Shown here: positions 1 to 6,659 of the stretch, piece after piece | Layout: each line of letters opens with the position of its first letter | How positions within the stretch are numbered: the first letter of the stretch is position 1 | IMG/VR virus record: IMGVR_UViG_3300007539_000219 | Location: 1 to 24,206 of that record | Length of the DNA stretch: 24,206 nucleotides | Source: a virus | Reading direction: 5' to 3' (one strand) | Notes under the pieces: model-generated | Told to the model about the DNA's origin: nothing | What the model saw: the letters and a program-made list of their open reading frames with translations, nothing else | Databases searched by the model: none | Program-made: the position numbers and the translations under genes

Positions 1-109
1 CGAAAATTTTGATGCTGATTTCTCAAAAGATATTGAAAAAGAACTTGAATGGAGACTTGCAGAAAGTAATGATATAGCAAGAAGTTTTATGTGGGGTGGT
101 GATTACTAA
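1..109 (+). CDS. C-terminal end of an unidentified protein (5' truncated)
   Basis: An open frame enters from the left edge (first full codon at base 2) and ends at TAA 107-109. Only 35 residues are visible. They are charged and helical-looking, with an EKELEWRLAES segment, and end in WGGDY. There is no recognisable domain and the function cannot be inferred. A hairpin followed by T-rich sequence lies directly downstream and probably ends its transcript. The stop codon is embedded in a 16-base motif that recurs at the stop of the next gene. Confidence 0.6.
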   Translation, partial: ENFDADFSKDIEKELEWRLAESNDIARSFMWGGDY

Positions 110-124
110 ATTACGCCTAACGGT
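109..124 (+). repeat. Stop-proximal 16-base motif, copy 1
   Basis: AATTACGCCTAACGGT begins at the last base of the stop codon of the truncated gene. It matches 15 of 16 positions with the copy at 658-673, which also begins inside a stop codon. It contains GCCTAAC, which fits the RYYYAAC simple site of integron attC recombination sites. Whether it works as such is unproven. Confidence 0.6.
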
Positions 125-155
125 TGAGTGTAAAAAACCGTTTTAATGTTTTTTA
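119..155 (+). terminator. Probable intrinsic terminator
   Basis: AACGGTT (119-125) and AACCGTT (136-142) form a perfect 7-bp stem around a 10-base A-rich loop. The 3' arm runs into T-rich sequence to about base 155. It lies just after the stop of the left-edge gene. The stem is AT-rich, so termination may be modest. Confidence 0.5.
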
Positions 156-161
156 TTTATT

Positions 162-298
162 GTTGTGCAAAGTGCTTTGCGGTTTACTCATTAAAAAGGC
201 AAGAAAGTACCTTAGATAACCAGTTCGCATGGATAACAAATGGGAAATCTAATAGAATTTCTGGGAGCAGAAGAAGCCTTCTCCGCATTTTGCACAAC
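162..298. other. Long-range inverted repeat closing a possible structured RNA or DNA element
   Basis: GTTGTGCAAAGTGC (162-175) pairs with GCATTTTGCACAAC (285-298) over 14 positions, with only one G.T wobble. The 109 bases between them contain no convincing ORF but do contain smaller dyads, for example GAAAT/ATTTC near 244-261. Together with the 305-339 hairpin it fills most of the gap 110-377. It could be the closing stem of a non-coding RNA, a recombination site, or a remnant of a mobile cassette. No known RNA family is recognised. Confidence 0.45.
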
Positions 299-304
299 GG
301 GCTT

Positions 305-339
305 GGGTATGGTTTCGTTGCGTGATTGAAACACTACCC
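305..339. other. Stem-loop upstream of the 93-aa gene
   Basis: GGGTATGGTTTC (305-316) and GAAACACTACCC (328-339) pair at 10 of 12 positions, with a two-base internal mismatch and an 11-base loop. No T-run follows, so a terminator is unlikely. It lies 38 bases before the ATG at 378 and could be part of the 5' leader or of the element at 162-298. Confidence 0.45.
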
Positions 340-377
340 TATCAAATTAAAACGAATTTAATTAAAAGAAATACAGT

Positions 378-659
378 ATGAATAAGCAAGAACAAAGCAA
401 TGAACTATACCCTTTGTTAGGTGTAGTTACTTCTGATGAAATAACCTCAATTGACAAGCGAATAAAGTCTTGTATGATTGAAAATAAGGAAGAACCTAAT
501 GACGAAATTTATGTAAAAATATGGTTTAATTATAAAATAGGAAATAACCCTGTAAAAACTGACGGACGACAAGAATTTGTTTCGGATACAAAAGAAACTT
601 TGATTAAGGAAATACAAGACTTTCTGAAAGTTAATAAAGAGGGATGGTGTATCTTGTAA
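378..659 (+). CDS. Hypothetical protein, 93 aa
   Basis: The ATG is preceded by an A-rich leader (AAAAGAAATACAGT). The product is a small, soluble, charged protein with a central beta-like stretch (YVKIWFNYKIG, about residues 45-55) and a helical C-terminal third ending in GWCIL. No family is recognised. It stands alone between two non-coding stretches rich in inverted repeats, unlike the tightly packed genes to the right. This cassette-like isolation suggests an accessory gene, but nothing in the sequence tells its function. Confidence 0.6.
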   Translation: MNKQEQSNELYPLLGVVTSDEITSIDKRIKSCMIENKEEPNDEIYVKIWFNYKIGNNPVKTDGRQEFVSDTKETLIKEIQDFLKVNKEGWCIL

Positions 660-673
660 TTACACCTAACGGT
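658..673 (+). repeat. Stop-proximal 16-base motif, copy 2
   Basis: AATTACACCTAACGGT differs from the copy at 109-124 by one base and likewise overlaps the stop codon of the preceding gene (TAA 657-659). ACCTAAC fits RYYYAAC. It forms the 5' shoulder of the long hairpin described for 661-758. Confidence 0.6.
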
Positions 674-758
674 AGGTACATGGTGAGTAGCCCTACCCAC
701 AAACTTAAATATTAACCTGATGCCTTCGATGGGCTATTCACTATACCTATTGTTGTAG
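661..758. other. Long imperfect hairpin resembling an integron attC site
   Basis: TAGG-TA (673-678) pairs with TACCTA (744-749), and TGGTGAGTAGCCC (681-693) pairs with GGGCTATTCACTA (731-743) with two G.T wobbles. A two-base bulge (679-680) sits on the 5' strand. The outer bases CTAACGG and TTGTTG continue the pairing through an AAC/GTT core. Length (about 95 bases), the AAC...GTT ends and the one-sided bulge recall attC sites. However, the 3' GTTGTAG does not fit the GTTRRRY consensus. A structured leader RNA for the next gene is the main alternative. Confidence 0.35.
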
Positions 759-771
759 CATCGTAAAGCGA

Positions 772-978
772 ATGGAAATGAAAGTAATACTTGAACTTGA
801 GATAGAAAATTGTAAGGACTGTCCAAACTTTGAATATATAGGCGACTCTTGGAGCGAGCCTTGCTATAATTGCAAAAAGACTGGTTATGACGTTGGGGAA
901 GGTGAAGGAATACCTAATCATTGCCCATTGATTGAAAGCACAATGAAACGACTACGTGAATTACAGGGACGGACGTAG
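772..978 (+). CDS. Small cysteine-rich, possibly zinc-binding protein, 68 aa
   Basis: The product opens with a beta-like MKVILELEIENC segment. Cysteines are arranged as C-x2-C (CKDC, about 15-18), a second C-x2-C (CYNC, about 31-34) and a late Cys in NHCPLIE (about 51). This spacing looks like a small zinc ribbon, a common type of phage protein of unknown role. Two in-frame ATGs occur six bases apart (772 and 778). The second would give the cleaner MKVILEL start. The protein lacks a catalytic motif, so a structural or nucleic-acid-binding role is only a guess. Confidence 0.65.
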   Translation: MEMKVILELEIENCKDCPNFEYIGDSWSEPCYNCKKTGYDVGEGEGIPNHCPLIESTMKRLRELQGRT

Positions 979-1016
979 GACCATTGAGAGATGGTGCTAA
1001 AACAAAACCGATTAAA

Positions 1017-1268
1017 ATGGAGAACTATTTAGAACACTGCGAAAGCGTTGCAGAAGAACTTATAATGAATGGTTTTGATGTGAGGCTAGTAAAAGATGTT
1101 TTGCTTATTGAGTATGACACCATCGCTGGAAGAATGAAATACTCTTGCAGCGAAAAGACGGTAATGGCAGATTACTACCGATTCATAAACCACTACGGAA
1201 GCAAATTGTCAAAGTGGGGTTTGAACAAAAAACTTGAAACGTATAATAACAAGAGAGAATCATGCTAA
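1017..1268 (+). CDS. Hypothetical protein, 83 aa
   Basis: I start this gene at ATG 1017 (MENYLEHCES), which has an A-rich leader, rather than at the in-frame TTG at 984. The product has an N-terminal helix, a short beta hairpin (DVRLVKDVLLIEYD) and a lysine-rich tail. No family is recognised. Its stop overlaps the next start in ATGCTAA (1262-1268), indicating translational coupling within the block of small genes. Confidence 0.6.
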   Translation: MENYLEHCESVAEELIMNGFDVRLVKDVLLIEYDTIAGRMKYSCSEKTVMADYYRFINHYGSKLSKWGLNKKLETYNNKRESC

Positions 1269-1540
1269 CAGGGAAGAATAAGAAACAGTTTGAGGAGTGG
1301 TTGAATAGAAATTATTATGGTAAAGAAGAATTTTACAACGACCCTTTAGCGTGTCAATGGGGAGTTATTCAAGACTATGCTGATTCGATTGGAAAGGCTT
1401 TAATGGTTTATAGGGTTTCAATACCTAATGGTTGGCATATTGTGTTTGGTGATACCACTCTGTACGTTAAGAAAGAAAGCATTGATGAAGCCCGTAAAGC
1501 CGCTATCAAAGCGTTTGATGAGATTGTGAATCGCGAATAG
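1262..1540 (+). CDS. Hypothetical protein, 92 aa
   Basis: The start overlaps the previous stop. The sequence begins with a helix typical of small phage proteins (KKQFEEWLNRNY), followed by a hydrophobic beta region (MVYRVSIPNGWHIVFGDTT) and a C-terminal helix rich in Ala, Lys and Glu. It looks like a compact alpha-beta domain. No catalytic or binding motif stands out and no function is assigned. Confidence 0.65.
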   Translation: MLTGKNKKQFEEWLNRNYYGKEEFYNDPLACQWGVIQDYADSIGKALMVYRVSIPNGWHIVFGDTTLYVKKESIDEARKAAIKAFDEIVNRE

Positions 1541-1584
1541 AATTAAGTTGAATCGTGCGGTATAGCACACTAAATCAGAGAAAA

Positions 1585-2064
1585 ATGAGACCAACACTAC
1601 ACGAGTACGTTATTGAGCATAGAAACCAAAGAGAAGGGATGGCATGCAATAGCGAAAGAGATGCGCAAGGTTATTACAAAATAGTAGAATATGCAACACT
1701 AACCAACCGCGCACCACGCTTAAGAGATTTTGTTCCGTGTGATGATGATGGTAATGTTTTGGAGAAGCCTGCTTCATTAAGCTATTATAGTGACATTTGT
1801 GGTTATCAGCATGGTCAAAATAAGATAGCACAATACCAAGCAGCACAGGACAGAGTGATATTCGCTGGTGATTGGGAGGTTGTTGACCAAGAATTAGATT
1901 GGACTCAAATCAGAAGTAAAGAGTTGAAGTTAGATATTGAATGGTCAGGTAATGAATGTGATGTTACAGTATGGGATTCTAATTGGAACACTTGCGACTA
2001 CTTATCTGCTAACCGCATCGAAGACCTACCGCGAGAAATAACCTTTAAAGAGAATGTGATATGA
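1585..2064 (+). CDS. Hypothetical protein, 159 aa
   Basis: ATG 1585 (MRPTLHEYVIEHRNQ) follows AGAGAAAA and is preferred over an in-frame GTG at 1555. The first 45 residues are basic and helical. The middle (YYSDICGYQHGQNKIAQYQ) is tyrosine- and glutamine-rich, and the C-terminal third is acidic with several Trp (DWTQIRSK, WDSNWNTCDY). No known domain is recognised. The stop overlaps the next start (ATGA at 2061), consistent with a coupled operon of small accessory genes. Confidence 0.6.
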   Translation: MRPTLHEYVIEHRNQREGMACNSERDAQGYYKIVEYATLTNRAPRLRDFVPCDDDGNVLEKPASLSYYSDICGYQHGQNKIAQYQAAQDRVIFAGDWEVVDQELDWTQIRSKELKLDIEWSGNECDVTVWDSNWNTCDYLSANRIEDLPREITFKENVI

Positions 2065-2309
2065 AAAAGACAGCTATGCAACTGCTGATTGAGCAACTTG
2101 AATCAATGAAACTTACGCATCCAAACAATTCTTTTTTTGATAAAGGAATCCACGAAGGAATAAGATGTGCTATTAGAGAGGCAAATCAATCACTCGAAAC
2201 GGAACGGGAGCAGATTGAGGAGGCTTACGTTTCTGGAGATTTAGATTATGATAAGGTTGCAATGCCTAAAACAAGAGCGAAACAATACTACAAAGACACG
2301 TACCAATGA
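2061..2309 (+). CDS. Hypothetical helical protein, 82 aa
   Basis: It starts within ATGA overlapping the previous stop. The product appears almost entirely helical: MQLLIEQLESMK at the N-terminus, then REANQSLETEREQIEEAY, and a basic end KTRAKQYYKDTYQ. This pattern resembles small phage helical proteins of unknown role found in early accessory blocks. There is no signal peptide or membrane segment. Confidence 0.6.
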   Translation: MKKTAMQLLIEQLESMKLTHPNNSFFDKGIHEGIRCAIREANQSLETEREQIEEAYVSGDLDYDKVAMPKTRAKQYYKDTYQ

Positions 2310-2488
2310 AAACAACAATAGCATTGATATTACTTGCATTTGCGGTAATCAGAACATGGACAAGATGGGCGCAAGATTGTAGCGATAACACCTCAAATTC
2401 AGAAAGACTAGCTCAACTTTTTGTTGCAATAAGCACTACTTGGGCTTTTTACATTATTGCAAGTAATCACATCGAAATAACAGATTGA
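2306..2488 (+). CDS. Small membrane protein, 60 aa
   Basis: Start overlaps the previous stop in ATGA. Residues 3-15 (TTIALILLAFAVI) form one hydrophobic segment and about 37-52 (QLFVAISTTWAFYIIA) a second, joined by a polar loop rich in Asn, Ser and Asp. Two-pass membrane topology is likely. It could influence the host envelope (superinfection exclusion or lysis timing), but no family is recognised. Confidence 0.6.
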   Translation: MKTTIALILLAFAVIRTWTRWAQDCSDNTSNSERLAQLFVAISTTWAFYIIASNHIEITD

Positions 2489-2489
2489 T

Positions 2490-2840
2490 ATGAAAACAAG
2501 AAAAGAAGCAGAGGATAGGGCTATGGAGTTGTATCCAGACTTTGAAGGTTTAGGATATACTACAAGACTTCACAATCGTCTTAGTAGACAAGCCTTCCTC
2601 CAATGTTGGGATGAAATGCAAGCAAACAAGCAGACCTGTGGATTCTGCGTTGAACCAAAAGAAGAACAACTCGGACAATATGACCAAGTCAAGGAGCAAC
2701 TACTAACTGTGAAACAAGCTGAATCAATATGCATTGGTTTTTACAATGACCTTGTAGGACATCTTGAATCAGGATTATCTACTGAACTGTTTCATGGTGA
2801 AATAGTATTCAACAAACACTTAGAAAAAGCACTGAAATGA
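2490..2840 (+). CDS. Hypothetical protein, 116 aa
   Basis: The start follows the previous stop by one base (TGATATG). The N-terminal half (RKEAEDRAMELYPDFEG, RLSRQAFLQCWDEMQANK) is a helical segment of the kind common in small proteins from Bacteroidota phages, with one CGFC pair near residues 51-54. The C-terminal half is helical and acidic, ending in a Lys-rich tail. No enzyme motif is seen. The end overlaps the 43-aa gene in ATGA. Confidence 0.6.
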   Translation: MKTRKEAEDRAMELYPDFEGLGYTTRLHNRLSRQAFLQCWDEMQANKQTCGFCVEPKEEQLGQYDQVKEQLLTVKQAESICIGFYNDLVGHLESGLSTELFHGEIVFNKHLEKALK

Positions 2841-2968
2841 AAATTGAAGTAACTCTTTGCAACCACCGAGCTAAGAGAGGGACTCTTTTGGCTAAGAAGT
2901 ATGGGACAATCATCATTTTTCTGTCCTGGTTATTTACAGGAGGGATGGTGTATTCAATGACATTATAG
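2837..2968 (+). CDS. Tiny single-pass membrane protein, 43 aa
   Basis: ATG 2837 sits in an ATGA overlap with the previous stop, and the frame closes at TAG 2966-2968. The N-terminal 23 residues are basic (NHRAKRGTLLAKKYG). Residues about 24-40 (TIIIFLSWLFTGGMVYS) are hydrophobic, giving a positive-inside single-pass topology. The coupled start supports it as a real gene despite its length. Function unknown. Confidence 0.5.
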   Translation: MKIEVTLCNHRAKRGTLLAKKYGTIIIFLSWLFTGGMVYSMTL

Positions 2969-3025
2969 AGGAAGCCGAAAATCTTTAATAGAGTAGGCAT
3001 TTTCATCATAAAAAAGACATGAACG

Positions 3026-3184
3026 ATGAAAAACATATTCAGAGTGGAATACTTCCACACATTTCAACTACTCCCGAACATATTGGTGTTCAGCATAGGA
3101 GTGACAGAACCAGGGATACTTATAACGCTTCCCTTTTATTTATCGATAAGTATAAGCTTGCGTTCTCAATCTTCATCTCAGTAG
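3026..3184 (+). CDS. Small hydrophobic membrane protein, 52 aa
   Basis: ATG 3026 opens MKNIFRVEYFHTFQLLPNIL and the frame ends at TAG 3182-3184. About residues 15-44 are hydrophobic (LLPNILVFSIGV, GILITLPFYLSIS), giving two short membrane segments. The overlapping frame starting at 3019 encodes a less coherent polypeptide and is taken as a shadow. The RVEYFHTFQ opening resembles small membrane proteins I associate with phages of Bacteroidota, although I cannot name a family. Confidence 0.5.
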   Translation: MKNIFRVEYFHTFQLLPNILVFSIGVTEPGILITLPFYLSISISLRSQSSSQ

Positions 3185-3194
3185 ACTTTACGGT

Positions 3195-3413
3195 ATGGAT
3201 AGTAAGCATACTGACACGAAGCCTTATGTGAACCTCAGTAATGAGGATCATATTGATATGAACAATCGACATTTTAATGCAGAGGTTGTAATAGCATACA
3301 ACAATTATCTTGATGAAGAGATTGATAAAGCACTGAAAGGTGACGATAGCGATTTATGTGCATTAATAGAGATGCAAAGATTGGTTAAACTTAGTTTGAT
3401 AAAATTCAATTGA
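3195..3413 (+). CDS. Hypothetical acidic protein, 72 aa
   Basis: The start ATG lies 11 bases after the preceding stop. The product is acidic, with a mid-protein helix (AEVVIAYNNYLDEEIDKAL) and a C-terminal helix (ALIEMQRLVKLSLIKF). ATG 3258 (MNNRHFN) is an alternative start that would remove a polar, low-complexity N-terminus. No family is recognised. Confidence 0.5.
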   Translation: MDSKHTDTKPYVNLSNEDHIDMNNRHFNAEVVIAYNNYLDEEIDKALKGDDSDLCALIEMQRLVKLSLIKFN

Positions 3414-3414
3414 A

Positions 3415-3696
3415 ATGAGTGAAAGTAAATACACTATGGGAATAGCTGTGTCTCCACGTACAGGTAATAAAGTATTGGCTGTAAGAAAGAACACGCGAGA
3501 AATAACAGTCTTTTATCGTACCGTAAAAGAAATAGACGGTACTGATGATTCAGGATTTGTAGAGTTTCAAGGTGAGAAAGATGAGGTTCTTAACTATGTA
3601 ACTCTTGAGTTATATGGTAATATAGGACTTGTATCTGAAATTACACCAAAGGGTATCCGACCTATTTCGGACAACACTGATAAAGAAGAGAAATAA
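3415..3696 (+). CDS. Hypothetical protein, 93 aa
   Basis: It follows the previous gene with a one-base gap and shares a base with the next start (TAATGG). The sequence alternates short beta strands (YTMGIAVSPRTGNKVLAV, REITVFYRTV, GFVEFQGEK) and looks like a small all-beta domain with an acidic, disordered tail (SDNTDKEEK). The function is unknown. It begins the tightly packed run leading into the polymerase gene. Confidence 0.6.
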   Translation: MSESKYTMGIAVSPRTGNKVLAVRKNTREITVFYRTVKEIDGTDDSGFVEFQGEKDEVLNYVTLELYGNIGLVSEITPKGIRPISDNTDKEEK

Positions 3697-4106
3697 TGGC
3701 AGTGGATATTGAAGGTAAAGAGCTACGCGAAAAGGATCGTGTAGTATGTGTTGAGAGTAGCATCATCATGGCTCCTTATTGCACAGACTACAGGGAACGC
3801 CCAAGTAGAATAAGCAAAAAGAAGAGAGAACGTGTTGTATTTGAGGATACAGATAGTGCAGACGACATACTGATAAAGCAGTTTAACAGCTCTGTACGTA
3901 ATGCAAAACTGTGGCGTGATGAGATCATAGGTGAGAAGACTGTAAAGAGTTTGAACCCTGGTAAGAAGTTTATTCACATGCAATGGTATACGATCAAACG
4001 TATAAGTGGTGACTACTTGGAGTTCTACAATGTTGAAGGACAAGCAGTTACGAGACACTGGCATCCTGCCAGCAAGTTTAGAAAAGTTGAACCCAAAAAG
4101 AAATAG
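3696..4106 (+). CDS. Hypothetical protein with possible SH3-like ends, 136 aa
   Basis: The opening (VDIEGKELREKDRVVCVESS) and the end (MQWYTIKRISGDYLEFYNV, then HWHPASKFRKVEP) look like small beta-barrel strands split by a basic, charged insert (SRISKKKRERVVFEDTDS, about residues 37-54). This is reminiscent of KOW/SH3-like adaptor domains in phages, but no signature is strong enough to name. It shares one base with the preceding stop and is two bases from the next gene. Confidence 0.6.
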   Translation: MAVDIEGKELREKDRVVCVESSIIMAPYCTDYRERPSRISKKKRERVVFEDTDSADDILIKQFNSSVRNAKLWRDEIIGEKTVKSLNPGKKFIHMQWYTIKRISGDYLEFYNVEGQAVTRHWHPASKFRKVEPKKK

Positions 4107-4108
4107 TT

Positions 4109-4609
4109 ATGACAATTGAAGAACTATCAGATCTTGCCGAACTCATTCCTAAGTTGACAAAAACAGTTCCTTTATACAGCAGACCTATTGATAAATATCA
4201 TGCAGGTACGAGTTATGGTCTTATAGAAGATGTTGGTACTCAATACGAAGGTTATGCTTATGCTTATATGTCAAGCTTTGTTCATGAGAATAACAATACT
4301 ATTCTCAAGCTTTGTTCGATAAATCATAAAGATTCACCAGCAAGAACAATAGAAATCAGGGAGAATATGCCTGAGAAGTTATGCAGAACATTTTCTTTTC
4401 ATGATCTTATGCATGATATCAAAAATACTGTGATAGATATGCAGATGATCGTTGCTATGGCTGATCATATCAAAAGATATCCTGAAGAGTACAAGACTAT
4501 GAAGACACTTTTTAACAACAAGAAACTCATAGAGAAGCTTATCAAGAAGCCTAACTTTAAACTTAAAGATCATATGGATCTGCTTGAGTTTGCATCTGAA
4601 GAGTCATGA
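4109..4609 (+). CDS. Hypothetical protein, 166 aa
   Basis: The first ~95 residues look alpha-beta, with aromatic beta strands (YEGYAYAYMSSFVHE, NTILKLCSINHK). The rest is helical (FSHD-like segment near 96-110, then DMQMIVAMADHIKR and the Lys-rich ETLFNNKKLIEKLIKK-type region). No catalytic motif is recognised. The stop overlaps the start of the DNA polymerase in ATGA, so it may be translated with it and serve the replisome, but that is context only. Confidence 0.6.
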   Translation: MTIEELSDLAELIPKLTKTVPLYSRPIDKYHAGTSYGLIEDVGTQYEGYAYAYMSSFVHENNNTILKLCSINHKDSPARTIEIRENMPEKLCRTFSFHDLMHDIKNTVIDMQMIVAMADHIKRYPEEYKTMKTLFNNKKLIEKLIKKPNFKLKDHMDLLEFASEES

Positions 4610-6546
4610 TCAAAGAGGTGGGAGACATTGAGGTCTATCCGAACCTGTTTATTTATGTAGGACATTCATTGGAGAGTGAGGAACGTTATGAATACGTTCT
4701 TCACGCCTCTGATGAAGAGAATACTATAGGACAGTTCCTTGATCGGATGACAGATGGTATAGCTATGATGGGTTTTAACAATATAGGATACGACTATCCT
4801 GTATTGCATCATATGCTGGGCATGTATCGTAATGTATCAGCTGCTGAAACATGTATGAATATCTATAGGTACTCTGATAATCTGATCAGATCTGACGAGA
4901 AGCCTTGGATAAAAGACAGTGAGGTACGTATACCTCAGTTCGATCTGTTTCTAATGCATCACTTTAACAATAAGGCTAAAGCATGCGGTCTCAAACATAT
5001 TGAGATAGCAATGCGAATGGAGAACGTGGAAGATCTTCCATTTACTCCAGGTAAATATATCAGTAAAGATGATGTATCTAAAGTATTGTCCTATTGTCAT
5101 CACGATGTAGCAGCTACAAAGCAGTTTGCTCTTGCTTCAAAGCAGGAAATAGAATTGCGTAAAGGATTGAGTAAAACCTATGGTCTTAAACTGTATGATG
5201 CAAATGACCCTAAAATAGGTAGTGAGATCATTCTTAAATTCATTGCTGAGAAGATGGGTATCCCACATTGGGAGATACGTAAGATGCGTACATATCGCAA
5301 TGGAGGATTGGATCTCAATGATATTATTCTGCCTTATGTGAAGTTCGATACACCAGAGTTCAGTTCTGTACTTGACAAGTTCAAGAACACCATAGTACGT
5401 GATACTAAAGGTGATCTGAAACATCAGATGACATTCAGAGGTGTACCATACGATTACGGTACAGGTGGCATACATGCCTGTACAGCAAGTGGTTCGTATC
5501 ACGAGGATGAAGAGCATATGATATACGATATCGATGTGCAGTCATACTATCCGAATCTTGCTATACGTAATAAGAAAGCACCACAGCATTTGGGTGATGC
5601 ATTCTGCGAAGTGTATGAGACCATCTTTGAGACACGTAAGACCTTTGCGAAAGGAACTCCAGAGAATTATGGATTGAAGATCGCATTGAATGGTGTGTAT
5701 GGTAAATCGAATGATATTTATTCATATCTTTATGACCCCAAATTCACAATGTTCATTACGGTCAACGGGCAGTTACTGCTCAGTATGTTGACAGAATGGA
5801 TACTTACATCTACAAATGCTGTATTGCTTCAGGCAAACACAGACGGTATTACCGTTAGAATGCCTCGTAGTCAGTACAGTATTGTTCAGACATTGATGAA
5901 GAAGTGGGAAGAACTCACAGGTCTTGTGCTTGAAGATGCTCATTACAAGAGTATGTTCATCAGGGATGTCAATAATTACCTGAGTGTTACAACTGATAAC
6001 AAGTATAAGTTCAAGGGTGCATTTGAGATAGATAAAGCTTGGCATAAGGATCAATCACATAGGATTGTTTCTATTGCTGTAGCTCGTGCATGTATTCATG
6101 GTGTATCTGTAGAGGATACTATTATGAATCATCTTGACATTGATCATTACGATGATCTGAATGTAAAGTCGCACGGTATCTATGACTTCTGTGGTTCTGT
6201 AAGAGCACGTGGAGGAGCAAGATACGAGATTGAATATTTCAAAGATGGCAAGCATGTCGTTGTATCGACACAGAAAACCAATAGGTACTATGTGTCGAAT
6301 GAAGGTGTTTATCTGAGAAAGGTTCTACCTCCTGATGTCAATAAAAAAGACATTTTGGAGTTACAGCCATCAAATCAGACAAACATCTTTGATTTCATAG
6401 ATGATGTCAAAATAGATGTAGAACGGAAATCATATATTGAAGCAGGTTATACAGTAACCATGTTCAACAGAGCATTTAATGGACCTTATGATCTCAATTA
6501 TGATTACTATGTAAACGAGTGTAATAAAATTCTTAATAAGTTATGA
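4606..6546 (+). CDS. Family B DNA polymerase with 3'-5' exonuclease
   Basis: Replicative DNA polymerase of the phage. The exonuclease domain shows Exo I (D7-I-E9), Exo II (FNNIGYD, D63) and Exo III (YCHHD, Tyr163/Asp167). The polymerase domain shows motif A (DVQSYYPN, Asp310), motif B (KIALNGVYG, Lys358) and motif C (ANTDG, Asp413). Motif C is unusual: the first Asp of the canonical DTD is Asn, while the metal-binding second Asp is kept. At 646 residues it is short for family B, with only about 48 residues between motifs A and B, so the fingers are reduced. It overlaps the genes on both sides in ATGA and heads the replication block with helicase, primase and SSB downstream. Identification is firm; proofreading activity is inferred. 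Confidence 0.92.
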   Translation: MIKEVGDIEVYPNLFIYVGHSLESEERYEYVLHASDEENTIGQFLDRMTDGIAMMGFNNIGYDYPVLHHMLGMYRNVSAAETCMNIYRYSDNLIRSDEKPWIKDSEVRIPQFDLFLMHHFNNKAKACGLKHIEIAMRMENVEDLPFTPGKYISKDDVSKVLSYCHHDVAATKQFALASKQEIELRKGLSKTYGLKLYDANDPKIGSEIILKFIAEKMGIPHWEIRKMRTYRNGGLDLNDIILPYVKFDTPEFSSVLDKFKNTIVRDTKGDLKHQMTFRGVPYDYGTGGIHACTASGSYHEDEEHMIYDIDVQSYYPNLAIRNKKAPQHLGDAFCEVYETIFETRKTFAKGTPENYGLKIALNGVYGKSNDIYSYLYDPKFTMFITVNGQLLLSMLTEWILTSTNAVLLQANTDGITVRMPRSQYSIVQTLMKKWEELTGLVLEDAHYKSMFIRDVNNYLSVTTDNKYKFKGAFEIDKAWHKDQSHRIVSIAVARACIHGVSVEDTIMNHLDIDHYDDLNVKSHGIYDFCGSVRARGGARYEIEYFKDGKHVVVSTQKTNRYYVSNEGVYLRKVLPPDVNKKDILELQPSNQTNIFDFIDDVKIDVERKSYIEAGYTVTMFNRAFNGPYDLNYDYYVNECNKILNKL

Positions 6547-6659
6547 AAGAACCGTCAGATGAATTATTAAGCAAAGCCGTAGTTGCTTTTGGTTTAGTGT
6601 TATTGCTTTTGACAGCTGCTCATGCAGTATACACATATGGAAAATTCTTCTTTGAATGA
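6543..6659 (+). CDS. Tiny single-pass membrane protein, 38 aa
   Basis: ATG 6543 overlaps the polymerase stop in ATGA, and the TGA (6657-6659) overlaps the helicase start, again in ATGA. Residues about 12-32 (AVVAFGLVLLLLTAAHAVYTY) form a membrane helix after a short acidic N-terminus. The double coupling and perfect fit between two sure genes make it convincing despite its size. A membrane protein between polymerase and helicase might tether the replisome, but this is speculation. Confidence 0.6.
   Translation: MKEPSDELLSKAVVAFGLVLLLLTAAHAVYTYGKFFFE

Noticed and set aside
110-377. tRNA or tmRNA gene in the left gap
   Set aside because: No cloverleaf, T-loop (GTTCRA with paired stem) or CCA end could be assembled from the dyads there.
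712-921. Minus-strand ORFs throughout the window, for example this 69-aa one
   Set aside because: They lie opposite well-supported + strand genes, lack recognisable domains and show compositional shadow features.
3019-3231. 70-aa frame opening MNDEKHIQSG
   Set aside because: It overlaps almost completely with the frame from 3026, which encodes a coherent membrane protein with a familiar type of opening; this frame looks like out-of-frame read-through.
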